A stretch of 64,000 nt of DNA, taken from positions 186,001 to 250,000 of the forward strand of contig JALQBC010000043.1 of NCBI GenBank assembly GCA_023375675.1, in the 5' to 3' direction. This DNA comes from Cytospora piceicola. Its lineage: Eukaryota > Ascomycota > Sordariomycetes > Diaporthales > Cytosporaceae. The position numbers and the translations under genes were made by a program. Shown here piece after piece: positions 34,277 to 45,155 of the stretch (position 1 is its first letter; every line of letters starts with the position of its first letter). The notes below the pieces were generated by a model, which ran no database searches, had not been told where the DNA came from, and saw only the letters and a program-made list of their open reading frames with translations.

Positions 34277-35818
34277 TCATACATCTGCCAGATGTATCGT
34301 CCTAACGACAGTGAACATGTCCCTGGAGTACTCTCCCCCCTCCCTTCCAATCCCAGAGTTCTTCATCCCACCAAACGGCGTGCCCAACTCCCTGACCAGC
34401 CAGCAATTAACCCACACCAATCCCGCCTGGAGCTGCTCGCCAACCCTCCTCATCCGTCTGCCGTCTGTAGTCAACAGAACCGCCGCAAGCCCGTACTCGC
34501 TCGCATTGGCCTTCTGTATAGCGTCATCCTCGTCCTCGAAGGGCACAATCGTGACCACCGGGCCGAATATCTCATCCCGCAGCAACTCCGAATCGGCGGG
34601 GACGTTCGTCAAGACGGTTGGCTTGATCCAGTAGCCCTTCTCCTCGCCGGCTTGTACCTCAGGCGGGACCTCACCCGTCTCGAATGTCATATTCTGCCTC
34701 TGGGCTGTCTCAAGGTAGCCCCTGATCTTGGTGTAGTGCTGTTGACTGACCACAGCGCCAACTGTCTCGCCAACGCGGTACGTTTTGTTAACGTGCTCGG
34801 TGAACTCAGCGACAAAGTCTTTATACACGCTCTTCTCGACATAGATCCTCGATCCACACAGACATATCTCGCCCTGGTTCTCAAAAGAAGCCATCGCCGC
34901 CGTCCGAATGGTCTTCTCCCTTTCGGCGGCCATGGAATCGGCAAACACCAGCGTCGGGTTCTTGCCGCCCAGCTCCAGGCTGACATGCTTGTAGATCTGG
35001 TGCGCGGTCGCCCTCCGGATGGCGATGCCCGTCGCGGTGCCGCCCGTGAAGCTCACGCCGTGGACGCCCGGGTGCGCCACCAGGGCCGAGCCGGTGGTGG
35101 CGCCGTCGCCGAAGAGGATGTTGACGACGCCGGGCGGCAGCGCCGCCCTCTGGAACGCGGACGCGAGCAGGAACGCGCTCACGCTGGTCACCTCGCTCGG
35201 CTTGGCCACGGCCGTGCAGCCGAAGGCCAGGCAGGGCGCGAGCTTCCAGGTGAGCAGGTACAGCGGCATGTTCCAGGGGGAGACGAGGGCGAAGACGCCC
35301 GCGGGGCTGCGGTGCTCGTACGTGAGCGCCGCGCCGTCCAGCACGCGCGCCGCGGCCGACTCGTGCAGGATCAAGGTCGAGAAGTAGTCAAAGTTGGCGA
35401 CGGCCCGGTCGACCTCCACCCGCGCCCGGGCGAGCGTCTTGCCCTGGTCGATGCTCTCCCACACCGCGAACAGCTCGCGGTTCTCGGCCACGATCTCGCT
35501 GACGCGCCGGAGGTACCGCGAGCGCTCGGCCCGTGGCGTCTTGCTCCATGCTGGGAAGGCGGCCTTGGCTGCCTTGATGGCGGTGTCGACCTCGTCGGCC
35601 GACGCGCAGGGGATCCTTGCGATGACTCTGCCTGATTTTGGCTCGAACGAGTCTATGTGTTTTGATGACTCGGTGGTGGAGAATTTGTTGTCGGTGAAGT
35701 GCTGCAGTGTGATGGGCTGGCCCTGGAGCTGTTTGAGGAGAGTGGTGGCCTTCTCGAGGGTGTTGGCGGCCCAGAGCTCCTCCGAGATGGTCCCTTGGGG
35801 TTGCTGCGGTGTGGCCAT
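34277..35818 (-). CDS. 2-aminomuconate 6-semialdehyde dehydrogenase (ALDH superfamily)
   Basis: NAD-dependent aldehyde dehydrogenase that should oxidise 2-aminomuconate semialdehyde to 2-aminomuconate. One exon, 513 residues. Motifs: PWNMPLYLLTWKLAPCLAFG, FTGGTATG (cofactor), LELGGKNP with the general-base Glu, and NQGEICLCGSR with the nucleophile Cys, a signature shared with the ALDH8A1/AMSDH group. The C-terminus has GMKNSGIGREGG. It is a general ALDH by fold; the specific call rests on the EICLCGSR block and on its neighbours. It is divergent from the deaminase (552 bp apart). The coding strand is very GC-rich, which creates a long spurious antisense frame. Confidence 0.92.
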   Translation of the reverse strand: MATPQQPQGTISEELWAANTLEKATTLLKQLQGQPITLQHFTDNKFSTTESSKHIDSFEPKSGRVIARIPCASADEVDTAIKAAKAAFPAWSKTPRAERSRYLRRVSEIVAENRELFAVWESIDQGKTLARARVEVDRAVANFDYFSTLILHESAAARVLDGAALTYEHRSPAGVFALVSPWNMPLYLLTWKLAPCLAFGCTAVAKPSEVTSVSAFLLASAFQRAALPPGVVNILFGDGATTGSALVAHPGVHGVSFTGGTATGIAIRRATAHQIYKHVSLELGGKNPTLVFADSMAAEREKTIRTAAMASFENQGEICLCGSRIYVEKSVYKDFVAEFTEHVNKTYRVGETVGAVVSQQHYTKIRGYLETAQRQNMTFETGEVPPEVQAGEEKGYWIKPTVLTNVPADSELLRDEIFGPVVTIVPFEDEDDAIQKANASEYGLAAVLLTTDGRRMRRVGEQLQAGLVWVNCWLVRELGTPFGGMKNSGIGREGGEYSRDMFTVVRTIHLADV

Positions 35819-36060
35819 GATGGATAGATATCCTAAGTACTTAGGAGGCAGTCTTGAGAGGAGACTTGACGATGTGCTTCCTGACTAGCCACTGGATGAG
35901 AATTAAGTTGGAGGATGGGGGGAAAGAAGCTTGTGGCCTAGGCGATGCGTATATCAAGACTGCTGCACTGGCAACATGAACGAAATCCACATAGTTCTTG
36001 GCCAGCGACCAACATTGCTGGCGATATCTCGAAACCTACTTACTTAGTATTTAAGTTCCG

Positions 36061-36164
36061 CTTCCGCGTGCACCAGCCCGCTGTGGAGCCGAAGGGTGTC
36101 CAAAAGGGGTAATTAAAAGGCGCTTGCAGCCAATCGGAAGCAAAACTCAACTGCGGAGCGGAAG
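36061..36164. promoter_or_regulatory. CGGAAG motifs in the dehydrogenase/deaminase divergent promoter
   Basis: CGGAAG or its complement at 36061-36066 (within GTTCCGCTTCCGCG), 36135-36140 and 36159-36164, matching the cluster at 33154-33250. Confidence 0.4.
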
Positions 36165-36370
36165 ACGGATGCTCGGCACATGATGCACGATACTCTCGTT
36201 CGGTAAGGATCGCAAGCTCTAGCCCGTGTCCGCAATAATAATTATAGCCTCAATGAGTTTGTGTGCCGATGTCATTAACGACAAGAGGATCTTCAATCAC
36301 ACACCTCCCACCATTACCCGTCTATAGCCACATCAACTTACCAAACACACCCGCCAGTCACTCACTCATC

Positions 36371-36823
36371 ATGACCTCGCCCAACGGAACCGGCTACTTC
36401 CTCCCGGCGGAGCGCGCCCAGGGCCTCGCCAACTACCCCCACGCGCGCACGGCGCCGTCAACAAGCCGCACCATCTTCGTGTCGGGGACGTCCTCCCGGC
36501 GCGGCGACGGCACCTACGAGGGCTGCGAGACCCTCCCGGACGGCACGCACCGGCTCGACTGCGGCGCGCAGACGGCCGCGGTCCTGAGGAACATCGGGGG
36601 CATCATCAGGGGCGCGACGGGGGGCCGGGGCGGGCTGGAGAGCGTGGTGGACGCGACCGTGTTCCTGACGGACATGAGGGACTACGCGGCCATGAACGCC
36701 GAGTGGAACAGGTGCTGGCCTGAGAAGACGGGGGCCCCGGCCCGGACGTGTGTTCAGGTTGTGGCGCTGCCGAATGAGAGGTTGAATGTGGAGATCAAGT
36801 GTCAGGCTTTGGTCAGCGAGTGA
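36371..36823 (+). CDS. 2-aminomuconate deaminase, RidA/YjgF fold
   Basis: Small RidA-fold protein that should release ammonia from 2-aminomuconate, giving 4-oxalocrotonate. One exon, 150 residues from MTSPNGTGYF. Family features: TIFVSGTSSRR, DCGAQTAAVLRNIGGI, LESVVDATVFLTDMRDYAAMN, and CVQVVALPNERLNVEIKC with the conserved Arg that binds the substrate carboxylate. The roughly 30-residue longer N-terminal half compared with plain RidA matches the deaminase branch in bacterial nitrobenzoate/tryptophan pathways. An upstream in-frame ATG at 36263 would add a Pro/Ser-rich leader without family similarity. The specific role is inferred from the three upstream pathway genes beside it. Confidence 0.88.
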   Translation: MTSPNGTGYFLPAERAQGLANYPHARTAPSTSRTIFVSGTSSRRGDGTYEGCETLPDGTHRLDCGAQTAAVLRNIGGIIRGATGGRGGLESVVDATVFLTDMRDYAAMNAEWNRCWPEKTGAPARTCVQVVALPNERLNVEIKCQALVSE

Positions 36824-39329
36824 AGGGGCTTGTTCTTAACAGGAAAGCAATTCGAACTATTTGCTGGCGATGGACTTGTTGAGGCAGTCGACAGGATCCA
36901 TGGATTACTGGGCATAGCGAATACTTCCAGCTTCGTCCGATAACCGGCACCGATGGGTGAAACTGTCAGCGGTATCAATGTTCAGTTGGAGGCTGTTCAA
37001 GCCTCCAAGATGCGAATTTGGACTTGTGTCCTGATTGTTAGGGCGTCATTATGTCCAACTCCAAATTGAAAGCTGCAATCTGGGCCACGGCAGAGCCTTC
37101 TGACAGCAGGCTGATGGGAATGGGAGGCGTTCAAGCGGTGGATGACGGGGAATTGGCTTGTTGAGTGAACGCTTGAAGGCGGTACTTGGGCAAGAATCAA
37201 TTCAGACAAAATGCCAATGTCCAACTGGGAGATGGAACACAGCAAAACAAAAACTAGCATAGCTTCAAAAGTAGCTGTGAATAACCTCAAGTACCGTTCA
37301 TCAAATTCTTCTTCACATCCCCGGTCAAGCCAGAGACTGCAATGAAAAAAAAGTAGAATGTAGTTCGTTCCCTGAAGGCAGTGTGATATCAGGGCCCAGG
37401 CCGCCCGAAGGCAACGCCTATGTTTGACAATTTTCCTGTTGAGACAACGAGGTAAGGTTCCAAAAATTGCTTCAGCCCAAAAGAGGACCAAAGACTTTAT
37501 ACCCACACTCACCACACACACCAGACGGGCTACGCTCCGTAGGGCCAGAGGGTGTCCGGTAGTTTCGCCCGCCACCGTGCCGCGCAAAGGGTCCCACTGG
37601 CCGATGATCAGTTAGTGTCTTATCCATCGACAGGTACGCACGGCCGCCAGCACCCAGCAATGAGATGCATGCGTCCTCCCCTTGCGCGTCGGCTCCTCCG
37701 AGAAGTTCTCTGGCGGTAACACCCCGGCCTCGAGATGCCGGGGGTCCAGGGACCCTTTCAGATGGTTTGGGGTTTGTGTCCCGGTCAGCGGACTGGGCGT
37801 CTGACACGGGGGCCCACGCGCAACCTCGTCTCCACGACGTCCGAACGCGGTGGAACCTTCCGCCTGAGGGGTGTGTGGGATGGGGTCTGGATGGGTTTTA
37901 TCCCATCACCGTCCAGTGCCAACACGAGGACACAATCGGGTTCGGTCGGTTCGGTCGGTTCGGTCGGTTCGTATCTGAAGGCGATGTGTTAGTAGCCATG
38001 GAGGATGGGGGGGAAGAAGGGAAGGTCAAATATGAGAAGAGACGGGTGAGTGTAGGTGAGGTGGGGTGAAACACGTGAAATTGCTAACAAGGTGCGAGAA
38101 GAAGATGATAGGAGGTGATTGGACATGATTGGAGGATTGAAAATGTCTTGGGGGTGATTGAGAAATGATGGCGAGTGTTTCGCAAGATGAGGATGTGATG
38201 CAGTGTGTGTGATTGTTGTTTGGGTAGGGTGGGATTGGGGAAACTGATCAAGTAACAGATGGATGAGAAGCAGAGAAGTAGAATGGACTTACCGATCGGG
38301 GATGGCGATGTAAAGTGTTGTCGAAGCTGTTGTCGAGTTTGTCGTCAAGGCAGGAGGGGAGGCGCGCTTGCGATGCCAAAGACGCGTCAGTATGGAAAGG
38401 TAAGAAGGCGAGTGAACTTGCTTGCGTTGCCCAGGTGCGCAGCGAACAGGACATTGGATGCTTGAAGGGAAGTGTATAGGAGATGAGGCTGCTTGAAGAT
38501 ACTTACCGTCTAATGAAATATGAAATAAGGAAGAATGGTTGTGGGCATTTGAAGAATGAAGATGTAGGAAGAGAGGTTTGTGGAAAGACGTGTTTGAAGA
38601 TGGGAAAGGCTGAGAGGCTCAAGGTATTTATACAGATAGCTGGGTGATCGCAAGGCGGGAGGTGGTGGCAGTAAAGGGCGGGCGGGACAGCTGATTGGCC
38701 AGTCACTAAGTGCCTAACTGGTCAAAGCTTCTATTTATATTGGCAGATGCTTTAGAGTTAAGCTTCCAGAGGGGTTACAGAGGTGAAGCCTACGGTCGAA
38801 GGGCGGGCTAGGGGAGGGGGGCAAGCAGCTGACTTGGGGACGGTGGCCAAAGACGGTGGGTTGCTGGTATTGAGGCGGCAGGAACCTACATACTTTGATT
38901 GTGTTCTTCTGCCTCGTGGATAGAAGAGGAGGTTTTTCAAGCGGACAAACGGACACTGCAGCATTGCATATAAGCGTGTAGTGGGTAAATATTGAAGTAT
39001 ATAGAAAAATGTGTCATTCTCCTGTTAGTATTGTTCTTGGTGAAGCAGAAAGCGCACGCGAGCACCATACCCAGATTACTTCTATATAGTTTTATGATAA
39101 TCTCGAAGTTCTCGTTCTCTACAGAGGAAGGAAATCCCATGTTCGAGTATACAAATTAGTAACTCAGAGGCTATCGAGGACGGTGGTGTTGGGCCAAGCA
39201 CTTTAAGTATATGAGGGTCGGAGGCACACTTGAAGTGAGAAGCACCGTCAGAGAAACGGTATCGTTACCATTTATATCTATATCTCTGTATGATAGAACA
39301 AAATCTAGCTCATTTCACCCCCTGGGCTT
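36824..39329. other. Long gene-poor stretch
   Basis: No gene I can support. The minus strand between 38520 and 38000 has splice-like signals (for example an acceptor-like TTGATCAG near 38247) and pyrimidine-rich sequence, as in a spliced leader or non-coding transcript. Frames at 36997-37587 and 37472-37807 (both minus) have no recognisable content. Confidence 0.35.
37941..37971. repeat. 9-bp tandem repeat (TTCGGTCGG), about 3.4 copies
   Basis: Perfect minisatellite in non-coding sequence. Confidence 0.9.
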
Positions 39330-40433
39330 TCAAGCTTTGACTTTACCCCCAAGACCCAACTCCCAGCCCAGCTGCTCGTACGTCCATCCGAACACGGTGC
39401 CATCAGCTTGGTGGTAGTTGAGCAGGCTGCGATGCATGCCAGGCTTCTTGTGCAGGCTGTCTATGATCTTCAAGTCGGCGTCCTCGAGTTTCGGAAGCTT
39501 ACTCAGGGTCAGCTGACACCTATCAAAGGGAAACGAGGGTTGTGGCGGGGAGGGGGGGGGGGCATACATTGATGTTCGACTTGATGCGCTCTGGATTCTC
39601 ACTCTTGGGCACGACGACGATACCGTTCTGGACGGCCCAGCCGAGAATCACCTGGCCCTCCGTCACGGAGTACTTCGCAGCGACCGCCTTCAGATCCTCA
39701 TCGGTAAGCAGAGGTGACACTTGGTCAGGCATAGGCTGCCCGAGGGGCGAGTACGCCGTGATGACGATGCCCTTCTCGGCACAGAACTTGCGCAGGTTCT
39801 CGAGCGGAAGGAGCGGGTGCAGCTCCACCTGGTTGACCTCTGGGACGACGGTGGTCGACTCCAGCAGCGACTTGAGGAGGGGAACACCAAAGTTCGACAC
39901 ACCCACGGCCCTGACCTTGCCCGTGTCCAGCATCTTGACCATCTCGGCCCAGGTGTCGTGAATCGTGGGCTTCTCCTCGGGCTGCAGGGCCTTGCCACCC
40001 TGTACGCTCTGGGGCCAGTGCATCAGCCAGAGGTCGATGTACTCGAGGTCGAGAGTCGCCAGCGATTCCTCAAAGGCCTCCTTCACGCGGTGGTGGTCCT
40101 GGTTGCCGAGCTTGGTGGTGATGAAGATGTCCTTGCGGGGGATGCCCGAGTCGCGGACAGCGCGGCCGACTTCCTTCTCGTTGTCATAGCCGGTTGCAGT
40201 GTCGATGTGGCGGTAGCCGGCTTTGAGTGCGTTGGTGATCATGTGGTAGACTCTTTCTCCTCCTCCCGGGCCTCCCATCCAGCATCTGTGAATGCGTTAG
40301 ACTTCAGTCGTCACCATTTGTTTGACCGTGAGCATAAGTCAGCAGTGCAAATGAATGAAAAAGCTTACCCCATGCCGACACTCGGCATCGAAACGCCATT
40401 GTTCAGTTTAAAGTGAGGTACGTTCGCAGCCAT
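39330..40433 (-). CDS. Aldo-keto reductase (second copy, distinct subgroup)
   Basis: Cytosolic NAD(P)H-dependent carbonyl reductase. Exons 40433-40369, 40285-39568 and 39512-39330 give 321 residues. The catalytic tetrad is present: Asp and Tyr in HIDTATGYDNE, Lys in TTKLGN and His in LMHWPQ. VNQVELHPLLPL, TAYSPLGQP and VPKSENPERIKSN are in place. The insertion-free LHPLLPLENL and the C-terminal LGWELGLGG tail separate it from the reductase at 24328. The second intron contains an 11-G run (plus strand 39552-39562) that could confuse sequencing. The substrate is unknown; no catabolic partner is adjacent. Confidence 0.92.
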
Positions 40434-41771
40434 GGTTATTTTCGTGAAATGCGAGGTGAAAGTGGTGTTTGAGGATGAGATGTTGCACTCAGGCCTGATA
40501 ACCCCTCCGCAAGACGTCAGTGAAGCGGCAATTGTGATTCCCCGCCCGCACTAGTAGGACACCGACGGTGATTTGTCACGGGCTTCACTTTATCACTGGG
40601 CCAACGGCCTCTAGTCATTTCGGCCTTTAGCTTGACCCACAGTACATGAAATGCCCTTACAAGTATTCCCAGTGTTAGTGATTCGAGTCAAGTGCCCATT
40701 AGCGAGCGGCCCACATGCAATACGGTTGGCAAAAGGGAGTCTGAGCGGGTGTAGTGTTAAGATTGGAATGGATCCTTGATATTGCAAAATTATACCGTCC
40801 GAGGCTGTATTCATGAAGCATGGCCATGATTCCCGTGATCCAGAGAAGCCATGCATGCGCCCGGCCATGCCTCTGTCTTCGCCGCATCTTCTTTTCGGCC
40901 TTTGTTGCAACCTGGTCGCGTCCGTCGGCAACACCCGCATACTATGTAGTGAGTCCCCGTAGTCCATCCATCATCCGAGTCTCCTGCATCCAAGTCACAC
41001 CCCGCTCACAGCTAGAAGAACCCCCGGAGTTGCACGATTGCAACCCAAGCAACCCCTTCAATGCTGAAAATTTAGCAAACAGTAATCAAAATCCCGGAGC
41101 TGTGGCACCTTGGGTCGCTTCCAAAAGACCCAGACCCGGAGCCATTCCACCTTCAACCCAGGGACGAAGTGAAACACTGAACCCAGTGATAGATATAGAC
41201 GGCCATGTCTTCCGTGGCTGAAAGATGCTCCACAACTCCTCCTCCTTCATGACCTCCCACCTGGTCGATTTCTGGAATGCTTCCCCAGACGTGGTGGGGC
41301 AGACTGATGTAAGATGATTGGTTCCATAACCGCCGATGGTTGAGCCCAGGGGTTCCATGTCGATGGCTCTCTCTCTCAGGCCATGATGGTGGACCGGCCC
41401 CGGGTGGTCCGGTTCCCGATGGATGGTGGCATACTCGACGTGTGCTAGGAGTTGAAGTATGCCAATCCATTTAAAGGCCCCAGGAACTTGACCCGAGAGA
41501 CAGTCACCTTTCCTGGATGCCCACCCAACTAGCAGAGTTGGACTCTGATGGAGATGGAGGCGCGCGGGGGCGGGGATGTGCTGCCACGACAGAGTCTCCA
41601 GGCTTTCATGGTTCCCGCTTATCGGTCGACACTCTGGGTTTGCGTCGCTCCAGATTGGTCGACGTCGACCGCAGATGCCGTGGGTACCTATTGCTTCCTC
41701 CTCCGTGGGGAAATAAAGGGAAAAGATAAAGAAACCAGCGTATAATCCTGTCCATCGTGAGTCCGTCCTGA
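40434..41771. other. Intergenic, no gene seen
   Basis: A 133-codon plus frame at 40820-41221 is Pro/Ser-rich with no domain, and its antisense frames are equally open; not called. Confidence 0.4.
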
Positions 41772-41990
41772 TTACCTAAACATCCGACAGAGGAGCACGA
41801 CGGGCCAGGCGGCAGCTAGCGCAAGCGCGGAGAGGACCGAGGCCAAGTCGATCTTCCCGTCGCCGTGCGGGCCCCTCCAACGGTCGATGAGCGCCAGCGA
41901 GGTCCATATCATGCCGATCACGTAGAACACCCCCAGCCAGATGAGGCCCAGTATCCCATCGGCTAGCCCATCCTGAGGGCTGACTGCCAT
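41772..41990 (-). CDS. Small two-helix membrane protein, hypothetical
   Basis: 72 residues in one exon. Two hydrophobic segments (about 13-34 and 48-66) flank a short charged loop (DRWRGPHGDGKID), so both ends probably face the same side. GC-rich third positions and the compact layout suggest a real small gene, but I recognise no family. The AGG-TAA end overlaps a weak donor (GTAATC), so another 3' exon is possible. Confidence 0.45.
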   Translation of the reverse strand: MAVSPQDGLADGILGLIWLGVFYVIGMIWTSLALIDRWRGPHGDGKIDLASVLSALALAAAWPVVLLCRMFR

Positions 41991-43016
41991 TTTTTTCTTG
42001 GTTTGTGTTCTGGCAGGTTTGATTTGATTTGATCCGATTCCACTTTCCGTACGGTCGAGTGACGGTGGAGTTGGGCTCTCGTAACCGGGGGAAGGGGATG
42101 GCCTTTAGAAGCTTGTTGGTGGTTCTTTGCAGGATTCGAAAGCGGAGGTTGAAGGAGCGCCGTGCGGGCGGGCGCCTACACGTGGGCTTCGGGAATGATA
42201 AAGATGATCCCGACTCTCGTGGGTCGTTTTCTAGCTCTACGCCGGCCGACTGGGTAGCGTCGAGAGGGCAGGCTTCGAATTGGCCGGTATTAGGTCAACC
42301 GTGTTTCTCGCAATGTTGAAACTGGTGATGAAGAGGGAAACCATGGCAGAGGAGACGGCAAAGAAGAACAAGGACGCAGTAGGCTGGAGTGTTGCCAAAA
42401 GAAACCAAAAAAAAACCCACCACCCATAGCCCGGGGGTTACACCACAATACACTTTATCTAAGTACTTATTGGGGGCGATTTGCAGATCCGGTTATACAA
42501 AGACCCACCAAGGGTGTCTTGACCTGGAGTTGTTGCGAGTTTGTCTCAGGGGCGCCATGCATTCGAGAGACGAATGAAGAGAAGCCTCCTAGCGCGGGTG
42601 TAACATCAAGCTGCACGATCCCTGGACGTGCAGAACCAACCGAAACAAACAGCCTCCGATCAAACAGAATTTCGCAGGGTTACGTTGGAGGTTCAGGCTC
42701 GATGCACCTCCGCTGTTATCATGATTCATTGCACGTTCGAGCTGTCCGCCATATATAGCCGGAATCTCTAATACGGGGAGCATCCCGGGCAATGATCATA
42801 CGTTCCCAGGGTTTCTATCCCATATATACACTTTTATTTCATAATCCCGCAAAAGTTATATACAAGGTGGACGGCACCCTCCGAATCTTGTCCGACATCG
42901 CCATGTAAGTAAGCAAGGCGGTACAGATTCGCACCGCCCTCACGTCAGAACCTTGTTGACGACACCCCCCGGCCAACAACCCACCGTCTGACATTCCTAC
43001 CGCACTTCTTCCTCGC
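41991..43016. other. Intergenic, no gene seen
   Basis: Upstream side of the small membrane protein and downstream side of the carboxypeptidase. Short frames only. Confidence 0.4.
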
Positions 43017-45155
43017 TTAGGTCGACGAGAGAGCCTCTCCCTTCATGATCTGTGTGAAAGCCTGAAGGGCAGCAGTGGGTTCTGCAAGAACTGTGAGCCT
43101 TTGCGCGATGGGATTTGTGTAGAACAGTTGAAGCTCATGGGAAATTGATGGAACTTACGGTAGTAGGGAACTTCGTGGCCAGCATTGTACACGCGGAGGA
43201 AGTTGAGGTTGCCCGCCGTCTTGAACTGGCCGTAAGACTCGCCATCGACGGTGTACTCGGCGAGCTCCGCGGACTTGAATGTGGCGCTCTCCGTGTAGTT
43301 GATGGAGTTCACCACCAGCTGACTACCGTACCAGTTGCAAATCCAGTCTATGATGTCACAACGTTAGTATCTTTACCCCAAGGCTTGTTGGAGACCATGC
43401 CGTCTGGCGAGCGAGTAATTATATCCACCGTTGTCTCTCGACTGTGCAGATCAGGGATGAAGGCAAAGGAACCTACCCAGGTCTCCGGCCCAGATCAGGA
43501 CGTTGACGCCGGACTGGACAACCTCGGACAGGGGCTCCAGGAACGAGCGACCCGAGTCCCCGGTAGAGGTCATCTTGCTGTACGGGACGGTCGGGCACTC
43601 CCCGTACGTCGTCTGGGCGCCGATGGCCGTCATGACGGCCGAGCTCTGGAGGTAGTCGACGTACGCCTCGGACGGGTCGGTCGACTCGGCGCTGCGCGGC
43701 TCGAGCACGTCGTACACGTTGAAGTTGTTGGCCTCCTCGATGGGGCTCTCGACGGCCGAGGCGCAGGTGCTGTCGCCGCTCAGGCAGGCCGCGTTGTTGC
43801 CCGTGACGCCGGTGCAGGACGCCAGCGCTGGAACGCAGGTCTCGGTGTAGGCACTCTGGAGAGGAGTGGTATTAGCTTATGACCACAAGGGAAAGCCGAG
43901 TGTAGGGTATCATTCTGGCAGGCAATGACGGCCATATTCGGCTCTACAGTGGATAGGGACAGGCGGTCGCTGCTTACCATGTACTTCTGGTATTGCCTCT
44001 GGTTGATGAGCTGGTTGTAAGTGTTGTTGTACGCGAAGATGGGGTATGCCTGGTACTGGAGGGCCGGGTCGATCCAGCCGTTGTTGATACCTAAACACGC
44101 GGCGTCAATAAGTGTTCCACAACAGACACCAAGAGGGGGCGGGGGGGCTTCCTTACCAACGGCCACGAGGTTGATCTTCTCGCCCTTAACAGTTCCGGCA
44201 TCGATGGCTGAGTTCTGCGACTCGAAGTAGGAAGCAAACTCGGGGCCGTAGTGACCACCGTACGACTCAGTCCAGAGGCCAAAGTCACGGCTCTCGTACT
44301 CGGGGAATGCCACATAGAAGTTCTGAAGGAAGGTCCAGACGTACTCCGCAGCGCTGACGGTGGATGTCACGGGGTCTGTGCCGTAGCTGAAACCGGTACC
44401 GATGGGCTGTGTAGGCAGTGTCAGGGTCTTCACGTGGACAGGCAGGGTTCTCATGGTTATATGTATACCTGATCAACGTAGAGCATGTTGGCGTACGTGT
44501 TCCAAGAGTACTCGTTCAGGCTAGGCTCATCAGCGTCGTCGACAAAGTGGCAGGGACCGTGCTCCTGGAAGAGGCCGATCATGGAGGAGCAAGCTGGGCC
44601 GCCGTTCAGCCAGAGTACTAGAGGAGCATCCGTGGGGCTGTTCCGGGCAGCGAAGAACCAGAACCACATGTGCATGTTGGTACCTGATCATGGGTTAGTC
44701 TTGGTTAAACAATGTAAGGGCGTGATACGAACCAACGTCGAGATATCCGGAGTATTGGGTGACCTATCGGCGCACATTAAACCCTGTGTTCGGCCGAGAC
44801 ATGAGACCTTTCTGCGGAAGTTTGACTTACACCCTCAGTCGTCTCGCAGATACCACTGTCGGTCACATAGGAGAGTGAAGAGTTGTCGTTGGCACGCTTG
44901 AAGACCTGTTCCCTCGGATTTCAGTACTTGTCGCATTCATGTTACATTACATTGGAAACCCGTTATGATGCGAAGTTCACAAGAGTGATCCTCGGTCACA
45001 AAATCCAACATGTAACCCTTGACAAATATACTTACATTGTACGAAATGCCATTACGCTCCTCCACATAACGCTTGTTGATGTCGTTGGTGTCGGCCTTGG
45101 GCGCGGCCACAGCCAGACTGGCGAGACCGAGAAGGGCCAGAGCTCGAAGAGACAT
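43017..45155 (-). CDS. Secreted serine carboxypeptidase, family S10
   Basis: Predicted secreted or vacuolar exopeptidase that removes C-terminal residues. Nine exons (45155-45036, 44905-44831, 44763-44733, 44683-44469, 44406-44157, 44090-43978, 43855-43477, 43347-43159, 43081-43017) join to 478 residues. The signal peptide ends near AVAAP, followed by a Lys-Arg (KR) that suggests a propeptide. The oxyanion-binding block is LWLNGGPACSSM. The catalytic triad is Ser in TESYGGHYGP, Asp in AGDLDWICNWYGS and His in NAGHEVPYYQ. The Asp codon and the residue after the His motif are each split by introns, so these joins are well constrained. Ala replaces Gly in the usual GGPGCSS block. Several Cys residues fit the family disulfides. 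Confidence 0.95.

Noticed and set aside
34292..35635. 447-codon open frame antisense to the aldehyde dehydrogenase
   Set aside because: Shadow caused by high GC third positions of the dehydrogenase; Arg/Gly/Ala-rich with no domain.
36997..37587. 196-codon minus-strand frame
   Set aside because: Odd composition with scattered hydrophobic runs, no family resemblance; considered chance.
39721..40416. 231-codon open frame antisense to the aldo-keto reductase
   Set aside because: Opposite strand carries an unmistakable AKR with full catalytic tetrad.
43115..43882. 255-codon plus-strand frame over the carboxypeptidase
   Set aside because: Crosses several supported exons of the S10 enzyme and has no features of its own.
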